A stretch of DNA of 64,000 nt from Pluralibacter sp. UBA7423 (GTDB lineage Bacteria > Pseudomonadota > Gammaproteobacteria > Enterobacterales > Enterobacteriaceae). The position numbers and the translations under genes were made by a program. Position 1 is the first letter of the stretch. Each line of letters opens with the position of its first letter. The notes under the pieces were generated by a model. The model saw only the letters and a list, made by a program, of their open reading frames with translations, searched no databases and was not told the origin of the DNA. Shown here piece by piece: positions 11,329 through 20,180 of this stretch. The stretch covers positions 62,001-126,000 of the forward strand of contig DKMD01000011.1 in the NCBI GenBank assembly GCA_002470465.1. Direction: 5' to 3'.

Positions 11329-12768
11329 ATGGCGAAAATAACAGCCCCAATGATTGAGCAACTGCTTCGGCTGGCAGGCGGTAAGACCAACATCAGCGTC
11401 TGCGGAAACTGCATGACGCGCCTGCGCCTGACGCTTCGTGACCGTGATGCCGCCGATATCGCGCAGCTGAAAGCCGTACCGGGCGTGCTCGGCGTTATCA
11501 ACGGCGACGATCAGCTGCAAATCATCCTCGGCCCGGGCAAAGCACAAACCGCCAGCGAAATGATGAATGAGATGCTGAAAGCCGAAGGCGGCGAAAGCGA
11601 GGCGCCGGCAGCGCAAGCCGATCTGAAGTCCCAGGCGAGCCAGAACAAAGCCAAAATGAAGAGTAAGCAGAACAGCGCGGTGCATAACTTTTTAACCAAG
11701 TTTGCCACCATCTTTACCCCGCTGATCCCGGGCTTTATCGCCGCAGGCCTGCTGCTCGGCATCGCCACGCTGCTGCAGCAAATTTTCACTACGCCTGCCA
11801 GCTGGCTGGTTGACCTGATTGCCTACATGAAGGTGTTCAGCATCGGCCTGTTCACCTTCCTGAGCATTCTGATCGGCTTTAACACCCAGAAAGCCTTTGG
11901 CGGCTCGGGCGTGAACGGCGCGATCATCGCTTCGCTGTTTATTCTGCGCTACGTGCCGGAAGGCAAAGTGGGCTACTACGCAGGGATGCAGGACTTCTTC
12001 GGCCTGGCGATCGATCCGCGCGGCAACATCATTGGCGTGCTGTTGGCCTGTATTCTCGGTGCGTGGATTGAGCGTCAGGTGCGCCGGTTTGTCCACGACT
12101 CGCTGGACATGATCCTCACCTCGGCCATTACGTTACTGATTACCGGGGCGATTACCTTCACCGTGATCATGCCGATTGGCGGCGAGCTGTTCAAAGGGAT
12201 GTCCTGGCTGTTCCTGCACCTGAACGGTAACCCGTTCGGCACGGCGATTCTCGCGGGCCTGTTCCTGATTGCGGTGGTGTTCGGTATTCACCAGGGCTTC
12301 GTGCCGGTGTACTTCGCGCTGATGGACGCGCAGGGCTTCAACTCTCTGTTCCCGATTCTGGCGATGGCCGGTGCCGGACAGGTCGGCGCGTCGCTCGCCC
12401 TGTTCTTCCGCGCGAAACACGGCTCTATGCTGCGCACCCAGATTAAAGGCGCCATCTTCCCGGGCCTGCTCGGCATCGGTGAACCGCTGATTTACGGCGT
12501 CACGCTGCCGCGCCTGAAGCCGTTCGTGACCGCCTGCTTCGGCGGCGCGGTAGGTGGGTTCTTTATCGGTCTGGTGTCCTGGATGGGGCTGCCGGTTGGT
12601 CTGAACACCGTGTTCGGCCCGTCAGGCCTGGTGTCGATTCCGCTGATGACGTCTTCACAGGGGATTTTCGCCGGGATGGCGGTGTACGTCGCCGGGATCC
12701 TGATTTCTTACGCAGCCGGTTTTGTGCTGACCTGGTTCTTTGGCAGTAAAAACGTCGACCTGCAATAA
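11329..12768 (+). CDS. murP: MurNAc-specific PTS permease EIIBC
   Basis: 479 residues (E. coli MurP 474). It imports and phosphorylates N-acetylmuramic acid to MurNAc-6-phosphate, the MurQ substrate. The N-terminal EIIB domain has the phosphorylation cysteine in [12 protein letters not shown] (Cys28). A linker rich in Ala, Gln and Lys (about 85-115) leads to the membrane EIIC domain with the conserved [20 protein letters not shown] block. No EIIA domain is present, so phosphate must come from a separate EIIA, as with Crr in E. coli. Confidence 0.93.
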   Translation: MAKITAPMIEQLLRLAGGKTNISVCGNCMTRLRLTLRDRDAADIAQLKAVPGVLGVINGDDQLQIILGPGKAQTASEMMNEMLKAEGGESEAPAAQADLKSQASQNKAKMKSKQNSAVHNFLTKFATIFTPLIPGFIAAGLLLGIATLLQQIFTTPASWLVDLIAYMKVFSIGLFTFLSILIGFNTQKAFGGSGVNGAIIASLFILRYVPEGKVGYYAGMQDFFGLAIDPRGNIIGVLLACILGAWIERQVRRFVHDSLDMILTSAITLLITGAITFTVIMPIGGELFKGMSWLFLHLNGNPFGTAILAGLFLIAVVFGIHQGFVPVYFALMDAQGFNSLFPILAMAGAGQVGASLALFFRAKHGSMLRTQIKGAIFPGLLGIGEPLIYGVTLPRLKPFVTACFGGAVGGFFIGLVSWMGLPVGLNTVFGPSGLVSIPLMTSSQGIFAGMAVYVAGILISYAAGFVLTWFFGSKNVDLQ

Positions 12769-12790
12769 CGGTCGGTGGTCTCCCCCCTTT

Positions 12791-12818
12791 GAGCCGCCCT
12801 GAGGGCGGCTCTTTTTTT
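12791..12818 (+). terminator. Rho-independent terminator after murP
   Basis: Perfect 9-bp stem GAGCCGCCC/GGGCGGCTC with a TGA loop followed by seven Ts, 23 bases after the murP stop. Confidence 0.95.
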
Positions 12819-12864
12819 GCCCGGAGGCACTGTGTTTAGCGGGCCTGCGTTTGCTTCAGTATTG

Positions 12865-14511
12865 TTACTGATCTTCAATCAATAGCGCTTCCAGCAAATC
12901 GAGATCGTGCAGCAGCTTTTGCAGCGTTTCGTTGCTGATCTGGCGAGTGGCGCGCAGGTGGTAGAGCTCACCGCGCTCTGAACGCAGCGCCGCAAGGCGG
13001 AAGCGGCGCTCAAGGCTCTCTTCCAGCATTGAGGTTTCCACATCGTTACGCCCGTCGGCGCGACGGCGCAGGTTACCAATCACGCGTGAGCTCACTTCGG
13101 TCAGCAGCTGATTGTCGATATTCTCTTTCGTGTCCTGAGCCAGACGCTCTTCCATTTTCTGAATGGCGACTATCGCCACGTCCGCCGTTGCGGCACGCGC
13201 CAGGCGCTCTTCTTTGTGCTGCTGTGAGTGGTCGGCCACTTCGAGATGGCGCAGCAGGACAGGCATCAGCACCACGGCAACAAACAGCGAGAACAGAATC
13301 ACCCCTGCGGCCAGGAATACCAGCTCGTAGCGAGCCGGGAAGACGTTGCCATCAGATAACAGAAGCGGAATCGAAAGCACACCGGCAAGCGTGATAGCGC
13401 CGCGAACGCCCGCAAAGGTGGCAATCAGCAGTTCACGGGTGCTCCAGCTGCCAAACTCCATCGGCTTTTTCTTCAGGAAGCGCTGGCTGAAGCGCTGCAT
13501 GGTCCACAGCCAGCCGAAGCGCACCAGCATCAACGCGGCATAGATCAGAATGATGTCCGTAAACAGCATCCAGGTTTCCACGTTCGGATCGGCCTCAGCC
13601 GCCACCAGTGAAGACTCAAGGATCCCCGGCAGCTGCAGGCCTAACAGCAAAAACACCATGCCGTTAAACACAAACTCCAGCATCGCCCAGGTGCTGTTAG
13701 CACGCAGGCGCATCGCCAGCGGCGCAGTACGCATAACGCCGGAGCGGGTAATGGTCATCCCGGCGGCAACGGCGGCCAGAATGCCCGATACGCCGATGTG
13801 TTCGGCAATCAGGTAAGAGGCAAAAGGCAACAGGAACAGCAGGACAATCTGCGTAGCGGGTTCGTCACCGCCCCAGCGGCTGAGGAAGCGCAGCGAGCGC
13901 CCGTACAGCCAGCTGACGATAAAGCCCGCCAGGATGCCGCCGGTCGCCACTTTGACGAATTCCAGGGCTGCACCGCCGACGGTGAACACCATGGTTCCCA
14001 TTATCACGGCGACGGCAAACTTCAGCGACACCAGACCCGAAGCGTCATTCATCAACGCTTCGCCCTGTAAAATACCCATGATTTTTTTTGGGATACGGCC
14101 TTCACCGACGATACCGGAAAGCGCCACCGCATCGGTCGGCGACAGCACGGCTGCCAGCGCAAATGCCGGAATAAGCGGGATACCCGGCACCACCCAGTAA
14201 ATCAGGAAACCGATGCCCACCACCGTCACCAGCACTAACGCCAGCGCCAGGCCAAAAATCTCTCGTCCGTGCTCGATAAATTCACGGGTCGGCGTCTTCC
14301 AGCCGTCGGCGAACAGCAGCGGTGGAATGAAGAGGACGAGGAAAAGCTCCGGATCAAACTCAACGTGCAGACCAAAGGTTGGCCACGCCAGCGCCGCCCC
14401 GATGAAGATTTGCATCAACGGCAGTGGAACCTGGAAGGGCAGAACTCGGGTAACGACCCCGGAGAGAGAGACCACGAGGGTCATAATCAGTATTGTGAAG
14501 AATATTTCCAT
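12865..14511 (-). CDS. yjcE: Na+/H+ antiporter of the CPA1 family, YjcE
   Basis: 548 residues, the same size as E. coli YjcE. The first about 410 residues are a NhaP-type CPA1 exchanger with many membrane spans; the ion-binding ND motif is seen in GEALMNDASGLVSLKFAVAV. A hydrophilic cytoplasmic tail of about 140 residues (helical, rich in Glu and Arg) follows. Probable role is sodium or potassium/proton exchange for pH or salt homeostasis; substrate specificity is inferred. It is monocistronic by appearance, downstream of ghxP on the same strand but after a terminator. Confidence 0.93.
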   Translation of the reverse strand: MEIFFTILIMTLVVSLSGVVTRVLPFQVPLPLMQIFIGAALAWPTFGLHVEFDPELFLVLFIPPLLFADGWKTPTREFIEHGREIFGLALALVLVTVVGIGFLIYWVVPGIPLIPAFALAAVLSPTDAVALSGIVGEGRIPKKIMGILQGEALMNDASGLVSLKFAVAVIMGTMVFTVGGAALEFVKVATGGILAGFIVSWLYGRSLRFLSRWGGDEPATQIVLLFLLPFASYLIAEHIGVSGILAAVAAGMTITRSGVMRTAPLAMRLRANSTWAMLEFVFNGMVFLLLGLQLPGILESSLVAAEADPNVETWMLFTDIILIYAALMLVRFGWLWTMQRFSQRFLKKKPMEFGSWSTRELLIATFAGVRGAITLAGVLSIPLLLSDGNVFPARYELVFLAAGVILFSLFVAVVLMPVLLRHLEVADHSQQHKEERLARAATADVAIVAIQKMEERLAQDTKENIDNQLLTEVSSRVIGNLRRRADGRNDVETSMLEESLERRFRLAALRSERGELYHLRATRQISNETLQKLLHDLDLLEALLIEDQ

Positions 14512-14683
14512 GCTATCCCTGTTTGCGAAGTCTTAATTCTTGTGCTGTGTCTGATAATACGCCTTCCAGCTTATCGCAAAGCACAACAGGATGTTCCCTA
14601 AAATGGTAAAAGTTAAATGATTCATTGAGTTGAATGACATTTTGTGCATTCTTCGTCGCAGATCTTCTGCCCTGTTCTCCTCA

Positions 14684-14720
14684 GAAAAAACAAAAACGGG
14701 CGGCCGAAGCCACCCGTTTT
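14684..14720 (-). terminator. Rho-independent terminator after ghxP
   Basis: Read on the minus strand: a 12-bp stem (AAAACGGGTGGC with GCCGCCCGTTTT, one G-T wobble) closed by TTCG and followed by a T-rich tract. It starts 19 bases after the ghxP stop. Confidence 0.9.
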
Positions 14721-14738
14721 GACGTGCAGGAAACGGGC

Positions 14739-16085
14739 TTAAATCGCCCAGCCGCCCGCGTAGAAGGCGACCAGCGCCAGGGCAATCACCACGGTACCGA
14801 TGTTCAGCTTGCGCCATTCGCCAGAGACAACACGGCCGATAACCAGAGTCGCGAAGCCAATCATAATACCGGTCACGATGTTACAGGTCAGCACGATGAA
14901 CACCGCAGTGATCAGGCCCGCCATTGCGTCAACAAAATCGGCGAAGTCGATTTTCGCCACGTTGCTCAGCATCAGCAGACCTACGTACATCAGCGCCGGA
15001 GCGGTGGCGTAGGCAGGCACCAGATAGGAGAGCGGAGAGAGGAACAGGATCAGCAGGAACAGCACGCCGACGGTGATCGCCGTCAGGCCAGTTTTGCCGC
15101 CCGCCGCCGTTCCCGCTGCGGATTCGATGTACACCGCCGCAGGCGCTGCGCCCACCAGGCCGGAGAACACGCTGCTCAGGGAGTCAGTGGTCAGTGCTTT
15201 ACCGCCGTTGATAATCTGCCCGTCTTTATCCAGCAGGTTGGCCTGACCGGCTACCGCACGGATAGTGCCCGTGGCATCGAACACGGCGGTCATCACCAGC
15301 GCCAGCACGCTTGGCAGGACGACAGGGTTTAGTGCGCCCATGATATCGAGGCTGCCGATCAGGGAATTACCGTGCTCATCGCTGAGAGAAGGCATAGCGA
15401 AGACGCCGGAGAAGTGCACGCTCGGGTCAAAAATCAGGCCAACAACGGAAACGCCGATAATGGTCAGCAGGATGCCGCCCGGCACTTTCAGCTTTTCAAG
15501 GCCGATAATGACCGCAAGACCGATCAGCGACATGATCACCGGGAAGCTTGCGAAGTGACCTAGCGCCACCGGCAGGCCGTCCAGCGGGTTTTTGATGACC
15601 AGACCGACGCCGTTGGCCGCAATCAGCAGCAGGAACAGGCCGATACCGATACCGGTGCCATGCGCAACGCCCTGCGGCAGGTTGCGCAGGATCCAGCTAC
15701 GAATGCCGGTTGCGGAAATAACGGTAAACAGCACGCCCATCAGGAACACGGCACCCAGCGCAACCGGAATGCTGATGTGCTGGCCGAGCACCAGGCTGAA
15801 TGCGGTAAACGCGGTCAGCGAGATGGCGCAGCCAATCGCCAGCGGCAGGTTGGCCCACAGGCCCATCACCAGGGAGCCAACGCCGGCAACCAGGCAGGTC
15901 GCCACGAAGACGGCCGCCGGCGGGAAGCCTGCTTTTCCAAGCATGCCCGGTACGACAATAACGGAGTAGACCATGGCCAGGAAGGTGGTTAATCCGGCAA
16001 CGATCTCCTGGCGAACGGTACTGCCACGAGCTGAAATTTTGAACCAGGCGTCCAGACCGCCGGTACGCGCTGAAGGCGTAGACAT
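14739..16085 (-). CDS. ghxP: guanine/hypoxanthine permease GhxP
   Basis: 448 residues, nearly identical in layout to E. coli GhxP (YjcD). It is a proton-coupled inner-membrane purine importer of the AzgA-like NCS2 branch, with about 12-14 hydrophobic segments. Family blocks such as [20 protein letters not shown] and [19 protein letters not shown] are present. The start [10 protein letters not shown] is preferred over upstream in-frame Mets because AGGGGA sits about 8 bases before it and it matches E. coli. Three PurR-like motifs lie upstream. Confidence 0.95.
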   Translation of the reverse strand: MSTPSARTGGLDAWFKISARGSTVRQEIVAGLTTFLAMVYSVIVVPGMLGKAGFPPAAVFVATCLVAGVGSLVMGLWANLPLAIGCAISLTAFTAFSLVLGQHISIPVALGAVFLMGVLFTVISATGIRSWILRNLPQGVAHGTGIGIGLFLLLIAANGVGLVIKNPLDGLPVALGHFASFPVIMSLIGLAVIIGLEKLKVPGGILLTIIGVSVVGLIFDPSVHFSGVFAMPSLSDEHGNSLIGSLDIMGALNPVVLPSVLALVMTAVFDATGTIRAVAGQANLLDKDGQIINGGKALTTDSLSSVFSGLVGAAPAAVYIESAAGTAAGGKTGLTAITVGVLFLLILFLSPLSYLVPAYATAPALMYVGLLMLSNVAKIDFADFVDAMAGLITAVFIVLTCNIVTGIMIGFATLVIGRVVSGEWRKLNIGTVVIALALVAFYAGGWAI

Positions 16086-16197
16086 AGAAAACATCCCCTG
16101 AGAGTTTTTATCATTCGTCCGTCTGCGTGAGGGACAATCCACTGCCCGCTAAGCGTCATCTCCCTGTGCTACATCGCGGCTAAGGGGGGCCACAAAA

Positions 16198-16402
16198 AAG
16201 CAAACGATTAACTCCGCGCAGACAAAAACGGTGTTCAATGTGACCTGCCCTGCGGTTTATCCATGAGAAAGCCAGGGCTGGCAAAAAAGGCAAACGATTA
16301 TCTGGCTTTTACGCTGCCCTTTTCAACTGATGTTTACGTCATTTCGCTAAATTTCGCTTATGACGGCGAAGAAATAGCCAACGTGTGCGCAAACGATATC
16401 GT
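16198..16402 (-). promoter_or_regulatory. three GCAAACGAT (PurR-like) motifs upstream of ghxP
   Basis: The 392-base gap 16086-16477 between GST and ghxP holds no convincing gene. It has three GCAAACGAT cores: 16198-16213, 16288-16303 and 16387-16402. Against the PurR operator ACGCAAACGTTTTCGT I count 11, 11 and 13 matches of 16. They are 90 and 99 bases apart. ghxP is a purine importer, so PurR control is plausible; function is inference. Confidence 0.5.
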
Positions 16403-16477
16403 CGGTGCGCAATCTGGCAACAATTTTACGGCATATTCTTTTCATTTCGCCCGGCCATTGGTTTTTATGATGCGTCA

Positions 16478-17146
16478 TCAGCCGCCGGGAAAGTCGAGCG
16501 GACCGCCCTGCTGAATGGCGCGCTGCCAGGCCGGGCGTTCTTCAACCCGCTTTTTCCATGCCCTCAGATGAGGCAAATCGCCCTGCCCGCCTCGCGCCAG
16601 CAGCGCCATCGCCGGATAGCTCATCTGAATATCCGCCATGCTCAGCTGTTCGCCGGCAAACCAGGTATTCTGCGCCAGATGCCCTTCCATAAAGGCCGCG
16701 TGAGTTGCCAGCTGCTTGTTAAGGTACGCCTTCTGTACGCCCTGCCCCAAAATTTTCCCGACCGTACGCAGCCCGATGGGCACCGGCGGCTTGCCCAGGC
16801 TGCCAAAAACCAGCTTCATCAGCAGCATCGGCATCAGCGAGCCCTCGGCGTAATGCAGCCAGAAGCGATACTGAAGCCTCTCCTGTGGACTCTGCGGCTT
16901 CAGGCGCTGCTCCGGATCGTGCGATTCCTGCAGATATTCGAGAATCGCGCCCGACTCGGCGAAGATCATGCCGTCGTCTTCCAGCACTGGTGATTTGCCG
17001 AGCGGGTGCACTTTTTTTAGCGCTTCTGGCGCTAACATCGTCGGTTCGCGCTGGTAGCGCACGATGTGGTAGGGCAGCTCCAGTTCTTCCAGCGCCCAGA
17101 GTACGCGCTGGGAACGCGAAAGATTCAGATGATGCACCGTCAGCAT
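16478..17146 (-). CDS. glutathione S-transferase family protein
   Basis: 222 residues. N-terminal thioredoxin-like GST domain (about 1-80; SRSQRVLWALEELELPYHIV and the cis-Pro/Ser-containing GKSPVLEDDGMIFAESGAIL) and an all-helical C-terminal domain (about 90-215; FAGEQLSMADIQMSYPAMAL). A Ser in LNLSRSQR is in the usual catalytic position. It is predicted to conjugate glutathione to electrophiles or reduce peroxides; the substrate is unknown. AGGAGG lies 6 bases before the ATG. It is not at this place in E. coli K-12. It lies between ghxP and the sraL-soxRS redox locus, which may be meaningful or chance. Confidence 0.88.
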   Translation of the reverse strand: MLTVHHLNLSRSQRVLWALEELELPYHIVRYQREPTMLAPEALKKVHPLGKSPVLEDDGMIFAESGAILEYLQESHDPEQRLKPQSPQERLQYRFWLHYAEGSLMPMLLMKLVFGSLGKPPVPIGLRTVGKILGQGVQKAYLNKQLATHAAFMEGHLAQNTWFAGEQLSMADIQMSYPAMALLARGGQGDLPHLRAWKKRVEERPAWQRAIQQGGPLDFPGG

Positions 17147-17267
17147 GGCGGCCTCCTGTCAGTTGTTCAAAATAACTATAGGAACTGTGGCGCAAGGCGG
17201 GAAAAATTTCGGCGAAAAAAAACCCTTCTGACTGGCAAAAAGGGAGTTTAGGCTTAGACTTAAAGTG

Positions 17268-17415
17268 TCAGTACAAACCGGAACCTCCTACCCACTTTTG
17301 ATCGACTGAGGCGTACTGATGTCGGGGGAAACCCTCCCGTGTACCAGCGGGATAGAGAGAAAGACAAAGACCGGAAAACAACTAAAGCGCCCATTTGTGG
17401 CGCTTTAGTTTTTTC
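17268..17415 (+). ncRNA. sraL: small RNA SraL (RyjA)
   Basis: The interval between GST and soxR is non-coding but structured, ends in a strong terminator touching the soxR stop, and lies opposite soxR. That is the location and orientation of SraL/RyjA (about 140 nt, stationary-phase small RNA) between soxR and ghxP in E. coli and Salmonella. Visible hairpins: CAGTAC/GTACTG (17269-17274 with 17313-17318), TCCCG/CGGGA (near 17335-17352) and the terminator stem at 17381-17409. A TTAGACT element near 17254-17260 could be the -10 box, giving a start near 17268; the exact 5' end is an estimate. In Salmonella SraL represses the trigger factor gene tig. Confidence 0.8.
17381..17414 (+). terminator. 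bidirectional terminator of sraL and soxR
   Basis: 11-bp stem ACTAAAGCGCC/GGCGCTTTAGT with a 7-base loop and six Ts; an A-run on the left lets it serve soxR on the minus strand too. Confidence 0.93.
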
Positions 17416-17875
17416 AGTCGTTCTCTTCCGGAAAGTGCGCGCCGGGCCCTTTTTCGCCAAGCATATCGCCGGGGTTACGCAGCGGGCAGTCCCGATGCGA
17501 AAGACAGCCGCAGCCGATACAGCCATCAAGCTGATCGCGCAGCGCAGTCAGAGTATGGATACGCTCATCCAGTTCTTCACGCCATTTTGACGACAGCTGC
17601 TTCCAGGCTTTAGGACTGAGATTGTGTCCTTCCGGCAGGACCCCCAGCGCATCGCTGATGGTCGAGAGCGGAATGCCGATACGCTGAGCAATCTTGATAA
17701 TCGCCACATAGCGCAGCACATCACGGCGGTAGCGCCGCTGGTTGCCGCCGTTGCGCGTGCTTTCAATGAGCCCTTTGCTTTCATAGAAATGCAGCGCCGA
17801 GACGGCCACGCCGCTACGTTTTGCCACTTCGCCCGGCGTCAGCAGCGATTTTATGCGGGGAGATTTCTTTTCCAT
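17414..17875 (-). CDS. soxR: redox-sensing transcriptional activator SoxR
   Basis: 153 residues (E. coli 154). MerR family: N-terminal DNA-binding domain ([22 protein letters not shown]), dimerisation helix (about 80-118), and the [2Fe-2S] cluster loop with Cys119, Cys122, Cys124 and Cys130 in [12 protein letters not shown]. Oxidation of the cluster by redox-cycling agents or nitric oxide makes dimeric SoxR remodel and activate the soxS promoter. It is divergent from soxS over a shared operator. Its stop codon abuts the 3' end of SraL on the opposite strand. Confidence 0.98.
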   Translation of the reverse strand: MEKKSPRIKSLLTPGEVAKRSGVAVSALHFYESKGLIESTRNGGNQRRYRRDVLRYVAIIKIAQRIGIPLSTISDALGVLPEGHNLSPKAWKQLSSKWREELDERIHTLTALRDQLDGCIGCGCLSHRDCPLRNPGDMLGEKGPGAHFPEEND

Positions 17876-17882
17876 AAAGCGC

Positions 17883-17913
17883 TTTACCTCAAGTTAACTT
17901 GAGGAATTATACT
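17883..17913 (+). promoter_or_regulatory. soxS promoter with SoxR operator
   Basis: A perfect 18-bp palindrome, CCTCAAGTTAACTTGAGG (17887-17904), lies between a -35-like TTTACC (17883-17888) and a -10 TATACT (17908-17913). The spacer is 19 bases, the overlong spacing typical of MerR-family activated promoters. Confidence 0.95.
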
Positions 17914-17961
17914 CGCCCGCAGACCAAACGACGAATCGAAAATGTGAGAGAGAGGCTGCTT

Positions 17962-18291
17962 ATGTCCCATCACGACATCATTGAAACCTTGATTGAATGG
18001 ATTGATGACCATATTGATCAACCGCTTAACATTGACGTGGTTGCCAGAAAATCCGGCTATTCGAAGTGGTATTTACAGCGGATGTTCCGCACGGTGATGC
18101 ACCAGACGCTGGGGGAATATATTCGTCAGCGCCGGTTACTGATGGCCGCAGAAGCTTTGCGTACCACGAAGCGGCCGATTTTTGATATTGCAATGGATTT
18201 GGGTTACGTGTCTCAGCAGACGTTTTCGCGGGTCTTCCGCCGGGAGTTCGACCGCACCCCGAGCGACTATCGCCATCAGATTTCGGCGTGA
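17962..18291 (+). CDS. soxS: superoxide response regulator SoxS
   Basis: 109 residues (E. coli 107), an AraC/XylS-family activator made only of the two helix-turn-helix DNA-binding domain ([20 protein letters not shown] and [20 protein letters not shown]). It turns on superoxide and efflux genes and is controlled by its level, which SoxR sets. The start MSHHDII matches E. coli; upstream in-frame codons are rejected because they would run into the promoter. Its 3' end overlaps the 3' end of convergent pdeC by 16 bases. Confidence 0.97.
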   Translation: MSHHDIIETLIEWIDDHIDQPLNIDVVARKSGYSKWYLQRMFRTVMHQTLGEYIRQRRLLMAAEALRTTKRPIFDIAMDLGYVSQQTFSRVFRREFDRTPSDYRHQISA

Positions 18292-19874
18292 ACGGCTTTC
18301 GGGTTATCCCACGGCGCTGAGCCTTGCTGCCACTGAACAAACTCGTGCGGCGGCATGGCTTTCGCAAAGTGCCAGCCCTGACAGAACTGCACCCCACGCT
18401 TGAGAAGCCAGTTAACCTGCTCGGCAGTTTCCACCCCTTCCGCAATGGTTTTCAGCCGCAGGCTTTGCGCCATCTCGATGATGTGTTCGGCAATCAGGTG
18501 GCTGGTGCTGTTGGTGGTTAGCGTGTCGACAAAGGATTTGTCAATTTTCAGGATATCGACGTTCAGGGAATAGAGGTTGTGCAGGTTGGAATAGCCAGTG
18601 CCAAAATCATCGATCGCCACTTCGTAGCCCGCCTGGCGGAACGCCTGAATGACGGGTGTGGTTTTCGGCACATCAATAAACCCACGTTCTGTGACCTCAA
18701 TTTTGATCTGCTGGGCGCGAACGTGATACTGCTGAGCTTTATCGGAGATCATCGCAATCAGCCGCGAGGAATGGAAATCCGATGCCGAGAGATTAATCGA
18801 AACATAGAGTTGTGGATTGCTTTGCAGGAAATCGCCCAGGTCAATGAACACCGATTCCACCACGTAGTCCGTCACCTGCTCAATTAAGCCCTCTTTTTCT
18901 GCCAACGGAATAAATTCCGACGGGCTCATTACCGGGCCATCAAAACCAGGCCAGCGAAGTAATGCTTCAGCACCGACGCATTCATTATTTTTGATATCAA
19001 TAATTGGCTGATAATGCAGACATAGCTGTTGTTTATTCAGCGCCCTCTGCAAAAGCCGTTTCGGGGAATTAAAGCGCTGCCGCGAACGGGTCCAGACCAG
19101 CAGAATCAGAATGCTGCAAATCAGCCCCAGCGGTAATGTCAGTGTCGCCTGGTGGCGCAAATTCTGGTAATAGCGAGAATCTGAAGTTGAAATAATAATG
19201 GCAATTGGCCGACGTTCAGAAAGGGCGATGGTATAAAACCGGCCATCGCGCTGGAAGGCATAATCCGCGTCGCGGATCAGCGGTTTTAATGTTGCCGGGT
19301 CAGTATTTTCACTGACGGAGAAAAAGGCATTGGTTTTGGTGTCGTATACTCCGAACGTCAGAGTGCTGTCGTCAGAAACAATCTCTCCCCACGAAAGAGG
19401 GTTAATGACCGCCACATAATTCCCTTGCTGCATATAGGTCATTTTGTAGCCGGGATAAAACGGAGTATCACGGTAATAATAAATAGCAACGCCAGGGTTG
19501 CGTCGGTACTCAGGAGCGGGCATCTGCCAGGGTTGATTAGGCCGCACCGTCGTTGAACAGATAAACCGATCGTTTTGCGCGTAAATTAAATCTTCAACAT
19601 ACAGCCGCCCGCGAATGATATTTAACATCTGCTGTTGATGTTCAGGCGTGCAAATAGCGCCGGTATAACGCTTCGCGGCGTCCTTTGCGAGGTCGGCCTG
19701 GCGGATGACGGATTCGGTTTTATTCAGGGCAATGTGGGCAAACGTCTGGAGCTGGCTATGCGTTTCAGACTCGGCGCGGAGCTGCGAAAACCAAAGCGCA
19801 AGCATCACCGGCAGGAGCACGACGATGATCACCCCCAAGCCCCTCAGCACGTTGCTTCGCGCACTCTGATTCAT
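18276..19874 (-). CDS. pdeC: c-di-GMP phosphodiesterase PdeC (CSS/EAL)
   Basis: 532 residues (E. coli PdeC/YjcC 528). A membrane segment near residues 12-32, a periplasmic CSS-type sensor domain to about 245, a second membrane segment, then a cytoplasmic EAL domain with EALLRW and [13 protein letters not shown] catalytic motifs. It hydrolyses c-di-GMP to pGpG. The two periplasmic cysteines that control activity by disulfide formation are kept (in AICTPEHQ and FICSTT), but the motif reads CST rather than CSS. Start MNQSARSN chosen from an AGG 6 bases upstream and from the E. coli length. Yjc family genes are tied to SoxRS in Klebsiella. A structured leader is described separately. Confidence 0.92.
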   Translation of the reverse strand: MNQSARSNVLRGLGVIIVVLLPVMLALWFSQLRAESETHSQLQTFAHIALNKTESVIRQADLAKDAAKRYTGAICTPEHQQQMLNIIRGRLYVEDLIYAQNDRFICSTTVRPNQPWQMPAPEYRRNPGVAIYYYRDTPFYPGYKMTYMQQGNYVAVINPLSWGEIVSDDSTLTFGVYDTKTNAFFSVSENTDPATLKPLIRDADYAFQRDGRFYTIALSERRPIAIIISTSDSRYYQNLRHQATLTLPLGLICSILILLVWTRSRQRFNSPKRLLQRALNKQQLCLHYQPIIDIKNNECVGAEALLRWPGFDGPVMSPSEFIPLAEKEGLIEQVTDYVVESVFIDLGDFLQSNPQLYVSINLSASDFHSSRLIAMISDKAQQYHVRAQQIKIEVTERGFIDVPKTTPVIQAFRQAGYEVAIDDFGTGYSNLHNLYSLNVDILKIDKSFVDTLTTNSTSHLIAEHIIEMAQSLRLKTIAEGVETAEQVNWLLKRGVQFCQGWHFAKAMPPHEFVQWQQGSAPWDNPKAVHAEI

Positions 19875-19877
19875 ATT

Positions 19878-19920
19878 CAGCCTGATATCCCTGCATTTTA
19901 TGTGCCTGATATTCAGGCTG
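19878..19920 (-). promoter_or_regulatory. alternative hairpins over the pdeC ribosome binding site
   Basis: Minus-strand leader just before the pdeC ATG. An upstream CAGCCTGA (19920-19913) can pair with the downstream TCAGGCTG (19885-19878), an 8-bp perfect stem that contains the probable ribosome binding AGG. The same upstream arm can instead form a 6-bp local hairpin GCCTGA-ATA-TCAGGC. The rest of the 306-base gap 19875-20180 shows nothing else clear. Confidence 0.45.
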
Positions 19921-20180
19921 GACGCTTTCTGACAGATGATTACGTTGCATGAATCAATCAACATTAGCAACCGTCTTTTGCCCCCAAAAATCGAATATTG
20001 GGTTATGACGATAATATTTTTCCGTAAGGCAAACTAAAAGATGTGCCGACGTTTTTATTAAGTCAGCTATTTATTAAACATTCATTAAGAATATTGTTTA
20101 AAAGTCAGGCAAAACAGAATTAAGCAAAAATTATTAATGGAAATAGCAGGTACTGAGCAAAATGATGCCCGCTTCCCGGA

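Noticed and set aside
16263..16514. 83-codon frame in the ghxP-GST gap
   Set aside because: No ribosome binding site, runs into the GST gene, composition unlike a protein; the region is better explained by regulatory motifs.
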